Assembly (NCBI RefSeq): GCF_027244095.1
Contig: NC_069665.1
Location: 2,916,501-2,980,500, forward strand
DNA: 64,000 nt
Source of the DNA: Hemicordylus capensis
Lineage: Eukaryota > Chordata > Lepidosauria > Squamata > Cordylidae
Direction of reading: 5' to 3'
In this document: in pieces, positions 11,661-24,314 of the stretch
How positions within the stretch are numbered: position 1 is the first letter of the stretch
Layout of the letters: the number at the start of each line of letters is the position of its first letter
Made by a program: the position numbers and the translations under genes
Notes under the pieces: model-generated
What the model was told of the DNA's origin: nothing
The model's input: the letters and a program-made list of their open reading frames with translations, nothing else
Databases searched by the model: none

Positions 11661-12550
11661 GTTCAACTTACAGAGAGGCTCTACACACCATCTACGGGCT
11701 CTGCGGGGAGAGCGGGCTTAGCCTGCTCTCTCTGCAGATGAGCAGGGAGCTCACGCGGGGCGGCTGGATCAGCCACACACACAACTACCAGCTCCATCAC
11801 GGAGCTGGTGAGGGCGGCAGGGATCGGGGGCCACCCGGCCCCCAGAAGCTCCAGAACACCCTGCGCAAGTGCACGGGACATTTTGGGGAGATCCCCGAGG
11901 CCAGCAGGCTTGTTGGAGCCTCCTGGTTAGGGGTCTCCTCGTCTCTCCCAACTAAATATAACAGAACCGCACTTTTTTAGCCCAATCCTGTTAATAATCC
12001 AGGCCATTCTTTCATTGTACTCAAGATGCCAAGGATGGCCAGGCTTGCATCAAGCCAACAATCGTTATCAGCTCACATGGGGGGGGGGGTTACTTTTTAA
12101 CTGGTTCAAAGAACCAGCTTCTCTGAAGGAACTGCCTGCCTTCTGGGCAGCCACACATTTCAAATCCCGCCTTACTTTTCCTGATCTCTCCTTACAATGC
12201 ACCAGAAAAGAAAGTAATGTCCCGATGTTGCATCCTTTTCTTGGTGCATTACCTGGAGGTGGGGGGATATGGCCACACCCCGTAATTATGGGGTGCTACC
12301 ATTTCCCCCCTAGTAATGCATCAGGGAAAAGCATGCAGCCTCATGAGGCTCCTTCCTTTCCTGGTGCACTGCAGAGAGATACCAGGAAAGGGAAGGCTGG
12401 GATTTGAAATGCTTCAACTTCCCCCATTTCTTCAGAGAAGTGGGCTTTTCTTTAAAAGGTGAGCCTCTCCTACTCTCCGATAACATTAAATGCAATATAG
12501 ATACAATACTGAATTGCATCTGATTAATTTGTTTGCCAATATTAGAGATT

Positions 12551-12578
12551 TTTTCATCAGAATCTTTTCTGATGAAAA
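12551..12578. repeat. Perfect 12-bp inverted repeat with 4-bp loop
   Basis: Arms ttttcatcagaa and ttctgatgaaaa separated by tctt. It could form a small hairpin; it belongs to no element I recognise. Confidence 0.7.
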
Positions 12579-13769
12579 ATGCCCCAATAGGGCTTCTATC
12601 ACCTCGGACTTGATCATCAGGCTGGGGTTATGCACAGCCCTATTAAAAGGTGCCTCTTTGCCCAGTTAGCAGATGATTCCATCTCTGCTATGGGGTGAAA
12701 ATACCAGTCTACCATGGAGGTTAGTTAGGATGCTAAGAATGTCATGAGGCCCTCTGAACACCTGAAATACCCTAAACAGATGGCAAATGTTTGTATTTGA
12801 CTACTGTTGATTGGTATGCAATAGATTTGACTATCTGCTAGTTAACAAGCAGTGATAGGTGACATTGTAATATATTAGTGTTTGACAGTTCAGAACTTTT
12901 TTCATATTTGATGCCTGCCAACTAATGCTCTTGAACAAAGGTAAATATTTCCCCTTCAGATTTAATGTTCAAAATTGGAATAGCAAAATCGGAATTCTTG
13001 CTGTATTTTGAAGATATGTGGGCAGGTATTTGCTTCAGTCCTACCCTAGCTCTTGGCTGAGTGCTGGGCAGAGCTGCCCCAGCCTGAACACCACGTTGCA
13101 GAGCTACAAGTCCCAACGCACACTCACTGGCAGCAATACAGCATAGAGGAGAAGAGGTGTTTACGGAACAGGAGAGCGCTAACCAAAGCAAATTAAATAT
13201 ACCAAAGTAGTGTGTGGGCCCTTTTGAAGACTTGACAGGCAGCAACATTAAAGCAGTAACGTTAATGCACAGCAAGCTACCGTAAATGAGTCCATGAGGA
13301 AGGAGTGGCCAATTCCAAAATATTTGTCAGACTAGACAAACAACTGAGGCGCTTTTCTTGGAACCTGAGTGCAGAAGAAACTGTTTAAACTGACGATTGA
13401 CTGGCATGGTCGTGTGTTTAGCACATCAGTAACAGACAACCCAGCAGTTACCTGATGCAGACAATAGTTTAACGGCCACTTCACCCTTGCTGGAATTGTA
13501 AAAGAGAAGAGAGTATGCATTTTTGGGGTGTGGGCATACTATGCAAGAGGTTTGCCACACAGCATTGTCCCCACAGAATCTGAGTAACTAGGAAGCCATG
13601 TAAATTCAGCCTTACAGGAGGAGACAAATGTCATTCCATCATTGTAAAGAGGAAGGCTGTGGGAACTCCTAATCCTTATGCTCCAGATCAAACTACAGAA
13701 GTCCAAGTGAGAAAAGGGAAGCATCCAGCTACTTCTGTCCAGAAGGGTAACAGCGTATGTATGGGTGTT

Positions 13770-13870
13770 TTTCTGCGACTAAAAGTCTTATGGCACCTTA
13801 AAGACCAACAAATTTGTCGCAAAAGTGTATTCAAAATACATCTCTTAATCTTAAATAAATACATTAATAA
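13770..13870 (+). repeat. Interspersed repeat scrap, class uncertain
   Basis: Contains ctaaaagtcttatggcacct followed by taaagaccaacaaattt, a phrase I recognise as recurrent in reptile genomes. The element class cannot be told from this fragment. Confidence 0.35.
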
Positions 13871-16800
13871 ATGTTTGTAAAGTTCTACATGACTGTTATT
13901 CTAGTTACTTTTTAATGCAGGAGCTAGGAAACGCTTTTATCTCCTCTTCTTCAAGTTATGTTTAATTACCTTGGGTTTACTGTGTTGGTAGCCTCCTATA
14001 TCAGTATATAGGCAGTCTTTGCAGGGAAATATCAATAGATTTAAAATTAGCTTCCCCATTCATCACTAAAGAGCAATAGGAAAATTATTTGCAACTTTTA
14101 GACAATATTTGTGTGTATCTACAGTTCATTTTAGCATTGTTGCCTGGCAAAGCTGCTATAGCTTCTTTTTCATTTAACCTGTTCATGTGGAAAATACAGA
14201 AGGTGGGTGTGGGTGGGGAAGTCACAAGATGAATGAAGGAAAATTAAGCCACTTACAACGAACATGTTTTTGTACATTTCAAAATCCCTTGGGAGGGACA
14301 CACTAGAGGATAAACCACATTTTCCCCATGCTGCCTGTGAGAAACAGACTGCCTGTGAGAAACACATACTACTGTGATCTGCCCAATATCAATACCAAAA
14401 CAGTTAAATGCAGATTTAAAGCAAAAATATAGGGCAATTTAAAGCAAAAGGCAAGGAGATAACCACGATAACCATGCCGGCTTTCAATGGCAGGTTGTCT
14501 TTACTCAGCACAGCAGCATCAGGTGCTAAGAGGGATAGAAACCTCTATGCACAAACCTGTAGACCATTAATTGCAAGTTATTAAAAGCAGGTTATGCTGG
14601 GAGAATGTCCCTGTGTACTAATTTGCTGGGCACCTTTTCAATAATGTTTAATGTTAGCCCAGAAAGCACTATAATAGTGTGTGTGGGGGGGTGGGGTGTC
14701 CCATAGTTTCCTGGCTTTCAAGCTGCTAAATTATACTGCTAGATCTTTGCAGCCCTGAGGGACATTTTCAGGTGGTGCAGACCATTTCTGGGGGAAAGAG
14801 ATGGGCACAAAAATTGGTGATTCTATAGAAAGTCTATTTGCCAGAATACCTTTTATAAACTAGAGGAGGTTTTTGTTTTTGTGTGTGCTCCAAGACACTT
14901 TTGGAACACCACAAAAATGCACTCCCAAAGCTTTCCATAAACACAGACACCCGCACCCCCACTGGCCATCACTGTGGCAGAATGCACTAGATGCTCAATG
15001 AGGACTGCACACAAAGCATCCAATGACAGTGAACAGAAGCGGGCAAAGGCTCATGGGTGCATCAGCATCACCACAAGTGAATTTAAATCATTAGATGGAA
15101 TGAACAGGTGAACACACAAATGTGCATCAATTCCCATTAAAACCCCATAGAAAATGACACAAGGTTATCACTGCACTAACTCGCACCACCACTCTTCCCC
15201 TCCTCACTAATCCCTATGCAAAAAAAGCCTAATTGCACAAAGTATTTCTGTTTACTAAAAAAGTGTCAAAAATTGCAAAGTCAGAACTATTATGGGCATC
15301 CGAATATTTTCTGACCTATAATTTTAGTTATCCCTGATTCTGGACTTGGGGTAGCATATTATAGGGGGAGCAGAAAGGTTGCATGCATAGCCTTCATACC
15401 TCTGTGTTGCTTAATACATGGCAGTATTATAGTGGCTGTTTGTGCTGATCTATCCACACTGTTTGTGCAACAATTACAGGTACAATGGGGAAGCCTAGTC
15501 CAGCAACTAGTTATGTATGACTTAACTTTTTCCACAGAATAGTTGGAAGAACAATGCAGTATTATGAATGGATACCAATACAATATCAGGCAAACTGAGC
15601 AGATTCAAAGTCGTAATTAACTTTTTTCAGGTGATTATTCCTACAAAATGAGAGAGAATGAGTGTAATATATATCACATACCTACACACACCTACTGATT
15701 TGTAAACAGGACCAGGAGGATAAAATCAAAAGGATACATAATAATCCAAACCGAAATATCTAATTACAAATTCACTTGATCAACTGTGCAAATCAAATCA
15801 AAAGTGAAGCTAAAATTCATATGCCATCTCTGACAACAAGTGAAAGCAAAATAAAAATGATTAGTTTTGATTTCACAAGCATACTCAGATGCGTTTCTAA
15901 TTTCTTTTGCTGAGCTGAAAAGGTTGGAAGCATTTGTAGAAAACACTATTCTGTGTTATATAAAACCTACTGTCTTGAAACATTTAAGTATTCCAAGAAA
16001 AATTATTTCTACATCAAGTTTTGATTGTGTTTGGATAGAAACAAGCACATTAAATGTGCTTCATGGAATTTTTTTATTTTTTTATTTTTTTATTTTTTTT
16101 TGTAATCAAGTACTTCAGCCCAAAGACTTGCAATTAGGAAACTTAAGATATTTATACAGCACATAAAATGAGCATGGGATAATTTTTTAGCTTTGGGCTT
16201 TTGTTTTGTTTTTTAAGTCAAATAAATATGCCACATCAGAGCTCCATTAAAAGATTATGTCAAATAAATATGCCAGATCAGATGTCTTATACATTCAGGG
16301 CCCTGGAAAAATTTCTGAAAAAGTTTCCAATTTGTAATTTTCTAGAAAGCCAATATCACTCACTTAGTCACATAGAGACAATTGTTACTTGGCACCAGTG
16401 ACTACCAAATGATAAATTAAACAATGATGTGATCTCTCTTGAACTTACATATTGTGCATGACCACAACCAACCAACTAGAGAATCAAGTGTCCCCTGCCA
16501 AAGAATACAGAAGCAGACCATTCCTGTTATGAACAATACCTTCACTGGTATCCTTGTCATGGTAAAATAAGTACATTTCAATGAACACTGGTTCATTTCT
16601 TAACAGAAAAAAGCAATGAATGTAGATCAAAGAAAGATGTTTTAAGTTTCCACTAAGTAGGGTCACCTTTCCTTAAGCTTAAGCATAACCCTAAACTTGG
16701 CATTCTTATGACAAGCACAACATTCAACATGTGTAGAACAGCTGTAGACTTGTTTTTTTGCTTAGAATCCCCCACCAATAGACTTGCAATTTCCTGAACA

Positions 16801-16959
16801 ATATTGCTATTCCAGATTTAACTGGCAGCCCAGAGCAATCTCCAAATCGTTTGTCAGCTCCAGAACCAGACCTTTGTCTGGTTCTCCAGGGGGCGAGGAG
16901 GGTTGTAGGGAGTCCCACTCTGACTAAAACCCACCGGATGTTTCGGTTCTTGTAAGGAG

Positions 16960-18620
16960 CCCGGACATGCGCAGGGAGGGAAGAAACACAAACACGCAGC
17001 CCGAACCTGCTCCGCTCCAAGTCACCTCTCTTAGGAGCTGGGCGGACCCCGGCTCTGTCCACACCAGGGCAGGTGGTGCAGCTCAGCGCGTCCCCAGAAG
17101 GTGCTGTCTTGGGAGAAGGAACCATCAGGCCGTTAGGACCGGGAGGGATCTTGGGAGCCCCCCCCCCGCTCCAGCCCCCTCCTCATCAGTGCAGGGCACT
17201 GCTGCTACAGCATCCCTGAGCAATGGGCGGCCAGCCTCTCTGCTCGGAAAGGAGAGGCCGAGACTGGGCCCAGCCACCTGCTCCACTTTCCAGCAGCTCT
17301 CACCGTCAAGCAAGCAAGGAAGGAAGGAAGGGGAGGACGAGGGGGGTGGGGAGCAAGGAAGGACACCCTGGGCTGTACCAGCGCCCCATGGCGTAGGGGC
17401 TTCCTCCACCCCCAGGCCAGGCCAGGCCAGGGGGGACTTCTCCTCCCTCCCTCCCTCCCTCCCCGCCCCCCAGGAGCCAGGCAGCTCCTCTCCCCCCCCT
17501 CCCTCCTGGGGATTTCCCCGGTGCCAAGACGTGACCTCATCCCAGCAGGGAGGCTGCCAGAGTTGCTGGGAGGTTGCATCAGACCTCGCGGGGAGACACA
17601 CACGCGGGCGGGGGGGGGAGGCAGTGCAGGGGGACGCGGACAGGTCCAAGGAGGGCGGTGGGGGGGGGGAGGCTCCTGAGGGCCCCCCCAGCTCCACCCC
17701 CTCTCCCTATTTTCTTCATTATCTCCCTCACTACGAGGGGGAGGGGCGAACATACCCCCCCCCGCCGGCCACCAAGCTCTGCCCACACACCCCAACCCTG
17801 CCCCCCCCAGGCCTGAAGGGGGCTCCTCCCTCCCTCCCTCCCCGACCCCCATGCACCCCCTGGCTCCCTCCTCCAGGCCAGCAGCCCCACTTTACTTTGG
17901 GTTCCCATTTCCCCTCTTCCCAGGCACACACAGAGACCCCTCAGCCCCAGAGAGGGCGCACCCCACAGGGCCCACATGGGGGCACCCCTCCCTCCCTGGC
18001 TGCCCCACGGAGTCCTGCTGGAGCCCCCCCCCCAAACACACACGTCTTGCTCCCCTTCCAGCCCCCCCCCCCCGGTGCTTTCACTATGAGGGGGCGAAGC
18101 CCCACAGATTCCCCCTCCCCCGCCCCCCCTTTCTCCCAGCCCCCAGGGTGGTTTCGCTATGGGGGTGGGAGGTGACTTGCTGCCCCACGGGGCCCTGCCC
18201 GAGGCTCTCCCTCCCCCCCCCCGCTCCGCGGGCCCCGCCCAGCCCGTACCTGGCCCGCGATCGATCCGGGGGGCGGGAGGAGGCGCGGGCCCGGCCAGGC
18301 CCCACTCGCTGGCTCGCTCTCTTTCGCGATTCTTTCTCCAGGCTGAGGCAAGCGCGGGGGCGGGGGGGCAGAGAGAGGCGACGGCGAAACCGGGCCGGCC
18401 AATCCGCAGGCGAGCGACCTCAGGAACGAGACCGCCCCCTACCCCGACTGGCAGCCCCAGCAGCCAACCTCGGGACACGTCCGCACGTCCGGCCGTCTCT
18501 CTGCCCCCCGCCACCAATCGGATGGTTGCAGGCACTTGGATGGGCATGGCTGACAGCCAATGGGATGTTTCAGGTGGCGGTTTAGTGTTGCTTTTGCGGT
18601 TGTTGTTTTTCAGCGCGGGA
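16960..18620 (-). promoter_or_regulatory. CEBPG: CpG island, probable CEBPG promoter and first exon
   Basis: A strongly GC-rich block with many CpGs in an otherwise AT-rich intron. On the plus strand it has CCAAT boxes at 18399-18403, 18514-18518 and 18557-18561, which read ATTGG for CEBPG and are typical NF-Y sites. A minus-strand CCAG/GTACGG donor lies at 18250/18249, so a short non-coding exon 1 between about 18250 and 18350 is plausible. The CEBPG intron would then be about 10.4 kb, similar in scale to the human gene. The 200-400-residue open frames here are GC-driven and low-complexity. Part of the block (about 17660-17740) resembles a repeat at 57285-57360. Confidence 0.65.
18249..18250 (-). 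promoter_or_regulatory. CEBPG: Candidate splice donor of CEBPG exon 1
   Basis: The minus strand reads CCAG/GTACGG. It lies downstream of the CCAAT boxes and inside the CpG island. A weaker alternative (ACG/GTGAGA) lies near 17300. No transcript supports either here. Confidence 0.3.
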
Positions 18621-18862
18621 GGCGGGACTCGGGAGGGTGTTTTGGGGGAAAGGTTTCCCTTCCCATCCCTTTTTTCCAGCCCCAGACATTAAAACTGCTT
18701 CCAGGCAGGCAGGGCACGTCTCCGGACTCCCCAGTTCAAGGAAAGAATGCCTTAAAAAAGAAATCGGGGGCATTCAGTTGGAAGCTGGTTCTCAAAGCCT
18801 GCTTTATGTTCAGTGGCTGGCCGTGCAGGGCCTAGTTGTGATGTCATTTTATTCTTATACAC

Positions 18863-18999
18863 CAGGCCTGCTCAACAGGCCCCCACCCAGCTGTTTTTGA
18901 ACTACAACTCCCATAATCCCCAGCCACAGTGGCCAATGGCCAGGGATTGTGGGGATTGTAGGCCAACATCTGCAGGAGGGCCAAAGTGGAGCAGACCTG
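18863..18999. mobile_element. Palindromic hAT-type MITE (family A, subtype cagscctgctcaa)
   Basis: The 137-bp element has inverted arms (actacaactcccataatccccagccac / gggattgtaggccaacatctgc). The flanking octamers ttatacac and tttaacac match at six of eight positions, consistent with an aged 8-bp duplication. Same subtype as 48101-48236. Confidence 0.75.
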
Positions 19000-19012
19000 T
19001 TTAACACGGAAA

Positions 19013-19218
19013 ATGCCAACAAGGAAATAATGATCTGCTATTACAAGTCTAGTCCAACTAGAAGAGGTTATTTAAAAAGAATCTAACAAATTTGGAAAGA
19101 GAAGCATCCAGACACAGAAATAACAGAACAAAGGCTAGCAGACCAGAGAAGATTCATAATAAGAAATAAAGTATTCACAGAAATTGAGCGGGAAGAACCG
19201 CAAAGAGCAACACAGGCT
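19013..19218 (+). mobile_element. R4-type LINE fragment, upstream region, opposite strand
   Basis: The plus-strand translation reads CYYKSSPTRRGYLKR and then TEQRLADQRRFIIRN, which I recognise as the region upstream of RT in R4-like LINEs (one stop interrupts it). It directly abuts the 3' end of the minus-strand R4 copy that follows, in the opposite orientation. Confidence 0.6.
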
Positions 19219-21496
19219 CAAGATTATTATTTCTTGTTTACACAGTCAGGCAGGTGTTATTGACTGGTTTGTGGTTTACATAGGAAGCTGCCATACACTG
19301 AGTCAGACCATTGGTCTACCTAGCTCAGGATCGTCTACCCAGACTGTCAGCAGCTTCTCCAAGGTTGCAGGCAGGAATCTCTCTCAGCCCTACCTTGGAG
19401 ATGCTGCCAGGGAGGGAACTTGGAACCTTAATCTCTTCCAGTGCTCAGACTTCTAGTCTCCCTTTCATATGCAACCAGGGCAGACCCTGCTTAGCTAAGG
19501 GGACAAGTCATGCTTGCTACCACAAGACCAGCTCTCCTCTCCTGTTTGTTTTATCCAGACATCGAGTCCTTCCCAAGGAACTGGGATGTCAGAATTTTGT
19601 TATCAATATTGTTCTTTTTGTTATTATAGATATCATCACAGAATATAGGCTATACCCAGTAATGTTGCTTTTGGTAATTGGCTGATGGTGATTTCTGTGG
19701 CCCCTATGGTGTTGAGGTGCTCTTCAAGGTCTTTTGGAATTGCACCCAGGGCGCAAATTACCACTGGGATTATTTTGGTCTTCTTCTGCCACAGCCTTTC
19801 AATTTCAATTTGTAGATCTTTGAATTTTGTGATTTTTTCTATTTCTTTTTCTTCTATTCTGCTATCCCCTGGTATTGTTATGTCGATTATTTTAACTTGT
19901 TTTTCTTTCTTCTCAGCTAGTTATATCTGGTGTATTGTGTTTATCTGTTTGTAGATGTTTATCTACAATGTTTATCTGTTTGTAGATGTTTATCTGTTTG
20001 TAGTCCAAAGTCCCATAATATTTTTGCATCTTCATTTTCTACAACATTTTCAATTTTATGGTCCCACCAATTCTTGGCTACAGGTAGCTTGTATTTTTTG
20101 CACATGTTCCAGTGTATCATCCCTGCTACCTTGTCATGCCTTTGTTTGTAGTCAGTCTGTGTGAACTTTTTATAACAGTTGATTAGGTGGTCCACTGTTT
20201 CATCTGCTTCTTTACAAAGGCGGCATTTGCTGTTTGTGGTGGATTTTTCGACTTTTGCTCTTATTGCATTTGTTCTTAGTGCCTGTTCTTGTGCAGCCAG
20301 TATTAAACCCTCTGTTTCTTTCTTCAAGTTGCCATTCTTAAGCCATTGCCAGGTCTTGCTGATGTCTGATTTTCCACTTATATTGTGCAAGTATTGACCA
20401 TGCAGTGGCTTATTTTTCCATTTTTCTGCTCGGTTCTTGACTTGTTCTTTCTTGTAGGCCTGCTTTGTTTCATTGGTGTTGAATAGTTTCGCATTATTGA
20501 CCATTTGAAGTGCATCTTCTTCAAGGCCTCTTTTCTCCTCCTCTACTGTTTGATGGACTTGCAGCATTCCTCTTCCGCCTGAGCTGCGAGGGAGGTATAG
20601 CCTATCGACATCACTGCAGCGGTGCAGAGCATGATTGATGGTCATGATTTTCCTGGTCTTACGATCCAGCGTCTCTAGCTCTGCCTGGGTCCACTATATT
20701 ATTCCTGCAGTGTATCTGATAACAGGTATAGCCCAGGTGTTTATGGCTTGTATGGTGTTCCCACCATTGAGTTTGGACTTGAGGATTTTTCTAACTCTCC
20801 TGATGTATTCACTTTCCATTTTTCTTTTAACTTCAGTGTGTGCGATGTTATCAGCCTGGAGAATGCCCAAGTATTTGTAAGGTTCTTTCTCTTCCAGGTT
20901 CTTGATCTTGCTTCCATTGGGCAGTTCTATTCCTTCTGTTTTTCTTATTTTTCCTCTGTTCATTATTAATGCAGCACACTTGTCTAGTCCAAACTCCATT
21001 GCTATATCGCTACTGAATATATGGACAGTGTTTAGCAGTGATTCGATTTCTGACTGGGACTTTCCATACAACTTCAGATCGTCCATGTACAGCAGATGGT
21101 TGATTTTACTTGATGTTTTAGATGTTTGGTATCCGAGGCCTGTTTTGTTTAGTATTTGTGAAAGTGGGGTCATGGCGATTACAAACAACAGAGGGGATAG
21201 TGAGTCCCCTTGGAAAATGCCTCTTCTAATGCTAACCTGTCCAAGTGTCTCGCCATTGATTGTTAACTGTGTACTCCACATGCTCATTGCTTTTTAAATA
21301 AATACCTGCATGATTTTGCTGACACCAGTTGTTTCTAAACATTTTAGTATCCATGTGTGAGCCAATGAGTCAAAGGCTTTTTGTAGTCAATCCATGCAAC
21401 ACTTAGATTTGTTTTTCTTCTCTTGCAATTTTCTGAAATCATTTTGTCAATCAGCAGCTGGTCTTTTGTGCCTCTGGTGTTCGGGCAATTTATTTT
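19219..21496 (-). mobile_element. R4-type LINE copy 1 (RT plus restriction-like endonuclease)
   Basis: On the minus strand the RT motifs are AWIDYKKAFDS (after a one-base break), RRGIFQGDSLSPLLF and HLLYMDDLKLYG (YMDD). They are followed by a C-terminal zinc-knuckle-like segment CRLCKEADETVDHLINC, then VENEDAKILWDF, TPDIT and IIDITIPGD, the pattern of the restriction-like endonuclease in the R2/R4 group. The 3' end lies near 19230 with an aataat-type tail on that strand. The copy is 5'-truncated inside RT and broken by several frameshifts. A 5S/tRNA SINE (19279-19541) is inserted near its 3' end, as comparison with copy 2 shows. Confidence 0.8.
19279..19541 (-). mobile_element. 5S-tRNA chimeric SINE (family C), nested in R4 copy 1
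   Basis: Begins acataggaagctgcc and ends gaccagctctcctctcc, i.e. a family-C copy reversed. Copy 2 of the R4 LINE lacks it at the matching place, so it inserted after R4 copy 1. Confidence 0.85.
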
Positions 21497-22272
21497 TATT
21501 ATTATTTCTTGTTTACACAGTCAGACAGGTGTTATTGAATGTTTTGTTTTATCCAGACATCGAGTCCTTCCCAAGGACCTGGGATGGCTCAATTTTATTA
21601 TCAGTATTGTTGTTGTTATAGTTATCACTGCAAAATGTAGGCTGTTCCCAGTAAAGTTGCTTTTTGTAATTGGCTGATGGTGATTTCTATGGCCCCTATG
21701 GTGCTGAGGTGCTCTTCAAGGTCTTTTGGAACTGCACCCAGGGCGCCAATTACCACTGGGATTATTTTGGTCTTTTTCTGCCACAGACTTTCAATTTCAA
21801 TTTGTAGATCTTTGTATTTTGTGATTTTTTTCTATTTCTTTTTCTTCTATTCTGCTATCCCCTGGTATTGCTATGTCGATTATTTTAACTTGTTTTTCTT
21901 TCTTCTCAGCTAGTTATATCTGGTGTATTGTGTGGCAGATGTTTGTCTGTTTGTAGTCCGAAGTCCCATAATATTTTTGCATCTTCATTTTCTACAACTT
22001 TTTCAATTTTATCGTCCCACCAATCTTTGGCTACAGGTAGCTTGTATTTTTTGCAGATGTTCCAGTGTATCATCCCTGCTACCTTGTCATGCCTTTGTTT
22101 GTAGTTAGTCTGTGCGATCTTTTTACAACAGCTGATTAGGTGGTCCACAGTTTCATCTGCTTCTTTATAAAGCTGGCACTTGCTGTTTGTTGTTGACTTT
22201 TCTACTTTTGCTCTTATTGCATTTGTTCTTAGTGCCTGTTCTTGTGCAGCCAGTATTAAATCCTCTGTTTCA
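21497..22272 (-). mobile_element. R4-type LINE copy 2, 3' end only
   Basis: Starts with the same 3' terminus as copy 1 (tgtttacacagtcagacagg) and runs uninterrupted through the endonuclease region to CQLYKEADETVDHLISC and ILAAQEQALRTNAIRAKVEK. It is truncated near 22270. Its 3' end abuts the truncated 5' end of copy 1, giving a head-to-tail pair. Confidence 0.8.
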
Positions 22273-22523
22273 TTATCATCAATCATCATCATCATCATCA
22301 TCATTATTATTTACATTTATATCCCACTCTTCCTCCAAGGAGCCCAGAGCTGTGTACTACATACTTAAGTTTCTTCTCACAACAACCCTGTGAAGTAGGT
22401 TAGGCTGAGAGAGAAGTGACTGGCCCAGAGTCACCCAGCAAGTCTCATGGCTGAATGGGGATTTGAACTTGGGTCTCCCCAGTCCTAGTCCAGCACTCTA
22501 ACCACTACACCACGCTGGCCCTT
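22273..22523 (-). mobile_element. MIR/CORE-type SINE (family D)
   Basis: Reversed copy: tcatcatcatcat tail, then tcctccaaggagcccagag, acaaccctgtgaagtaggtt, gtcacccagcaagtctcatgg, B box gatttgaac, and aaccactacaccacgctggc corresponding to the A-box end. This matches the tRNA-headed, CORE-containing, L2-tailed SINE layout. Confidence 0.8.
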
Positions 22524-22721
22524 CTTATCCTCCCAAAAGTTGAGCTGCGATGTTTTTCCCTGTCCCCAATTTGAAAGTCAAAACAACCCTGTGAGGCAGG
22601 CTAGTACTCAGAGACTGGCCCAGAGAAGTTATGTGTATGTACGAACATTGTATGAACATTTCAAAAACTGCACTCACAACATACTGTCTGAAGGATGGAT
22701 GGATATGGATGGATATTTTAT

Positions 22722-22728
<7 letters not shown>

Positions 22729-22774
<46 letters not shown>
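22729..22774. repeat. (TA)n microsatellite
   Basis: Uninterrupted TA run of about 46 bp joining a tttatttttta stretch to a family-B LINE end. Confidence 0.95.
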
Positions 22775-22776
<2 letters not shown>

Positions 22777-22925
22777 GCCCTTCAACTAAAGTTCTCAAAG
22801 CGGTTTATATAGAAAAATAAATAATTTATAAATAAGAGGGTGCCCTGTCCCCAAAGGGCTCACAATCTAAAAAGAAACAAAAAGTTGACACCAGCAACAG
22901 CCGCTGGAGAGATGCCGTCCATTCA
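22775..22925 (-). mobile_element. Family-B LINE 3' UTR fragment
   Basis: Reads taccgcccttcaactaaagttctcaaagcgg, ccctgtccccaaagggctcac and gacaccagcaacagccgctgg in reverse orientation. Confidence 0.7.
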
Positions 22926-23219
22926 ATTATTCAGACACTACCACCTCATATGGTTGCCAATATTTCACTGCCTGGATAAGGAACATAAGGTGGGAAATAT
23001 GCAGGAGTCGTTGGGAGCTTAAACTATGGTATGAGTTACAACTTTGATTGCTTCTCCTCTGCTTATTGATATAACCATGGTTAGCCAAACTGGGTGTCAT
23101 GTAATTTTGTTGTCTAGAAAGAGAAGCATTGTTAGCCAGTAAAAAATATGTTTCTCACATGAGCACTATTTAGTAGTAATCACTTGCATGGTTTTCCTGT
23201 TTCCTATACTACAACAACA

Positions 23220-23480
23220 GATATTTATATACCGCTTTTCAACAAAAGTTTCCAAAGTAGTTTACATAGAGAAATAATAAATAAGTTAAGTAAGTACATA
23301 AGTAAGAAAGATGGATCCCTGTCCCCAAAGGGCTCACAATCTTTTAAAAAAGGAATAAGATAGACAACAGCAAGAGCCACTGGAGGGATGCTGTGCTGGG
23401 GGTGGATTGGGCCATTTGGTCTCCCCCTGCTAAAGAGAATCACCACGTTAAAAAGGTGCCTCTTTGCCCAGTTAGCAGGA
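23220..23480 (-). mobile_element. Family-B LINE 3' UTR fragment, longest copy here
   Basis: Runs from ataccgcttttcaacaaaag to gcctctttgcccagttagcagg, covering the full body seen in shorter copies elsewhere in the window. Confidence 0.75.
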
Positions 23481-23506
23481 TACCTGGATAATGCTAAGGT
23501 AGCCAG

Positions 23507-23689
23507 CAGAGGTGTGCCAAAGTAATTTTGGAACCTGGACCTAAAGGCCTTTGGAGGCTCCCTGCTCCCCTGCAAATTAAGCATTATCATGCTCAGCCAA
23601 GTGACCACACCACCCAAGAAGGACTAAAGAGAATTTGCTGTGGAGGCCCTCAACTTTGGCCCAGAAGTCCAGGGGTAAGAATGCTTCTG
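23507..23689. mobile_element. 183-bp hAT-type MITE (family E) with perfect 8-bp duplication
   Basis: Starts CAGAGGTGTGCC, ends GAATGCTTCTG, flanked by GTAGCCAG at 23499-23506 and 23690-23697. Body motifs acctaaaggcctttggagg and tttggcccagaagtccaggg recur at 29195-29382. Confidence 0.85.
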
Positions 23690-23855
23690 GTAGCCAGTCA
23701 TTGATTGCTGTTAAAGTTTTTGTAGATGTTCCCAATATGGGGCTGGTAGCAACCCTAAGTCTTCAGCCCACCAGAACTGCAGAGGACTCTGGTAGGGAGG
23801 GAGAAGGGAAAGGAGTTGGAGCTCATTAATTAATTCATTATTAGTGAAAATTAGG

Positions 23856-23960
23856 GGTGTGCATGGTACCGGCTGGTTTGGTTCGAGTCCAAACCGGACA
23901 TGGACCGGGCCAGTTTGGTCCAGCAGTCCCTCGAACCACCCGCGCGCCCCTGGTTCAGTT
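23856..23960. mobile_element. Terminal part of a hAT-like repeat (taggggtgtgcatgg)
   Basis: Begins taggggtgtgcatgg and continues with ggtttggttcgagtccaaac, a phrase typical of an abundant reptile MITE. Related gaactggtttggttcaaac/aaccagttgaaagggg sequence at 25540-25670 may be its other end, but no duplication was found. Confidence 0.45.
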
Positions 23961-24314
23961 CATGAGATCTCAGCGGACCTTGGGAGTTCATTCTGAGATC
24001 ACGCCAGAACTCCCCGTCCCTTCGCGAGAACTCGGCCCTAGGAGACAAGATCTCAACCTCCTGCCCCGCAGGACAGCCTAGGGAATCGGATGGGTCAGAT
24101 GTGCCGATGCCCTCCTCCCAAGAATCTCCCTGCCCTGGTGCTGCTTTAAAGGGGTAGGGCTCCTCGGGCATTCTTGCCACTGTTGCCACCTCTTTCACGC
24201 CATCACCTCCAGTCCCCTCACATACATGTGCCCGGTGAATGCAAAGATGCCAGGGCATTGATTCCCAGCTTCTGCTCTCTCCTCTCCTCATAAATGCCTA
24301 GTCAGACTGTGAAC

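Larger units (their letters stand above)
11661..16960. other. CEBPG: CEBPG intron, mostly unique sequence
   Basis: A long, largely repeat-free intron part. Minor items: a G run at 12079-12088, a perfect hairpin at 12551-12578, a short family-B scrap at 12648-12675 and a T-rich tttttatttt run at 16069-16102. No exon or RNA gene is recognised. Confidence 0.4.
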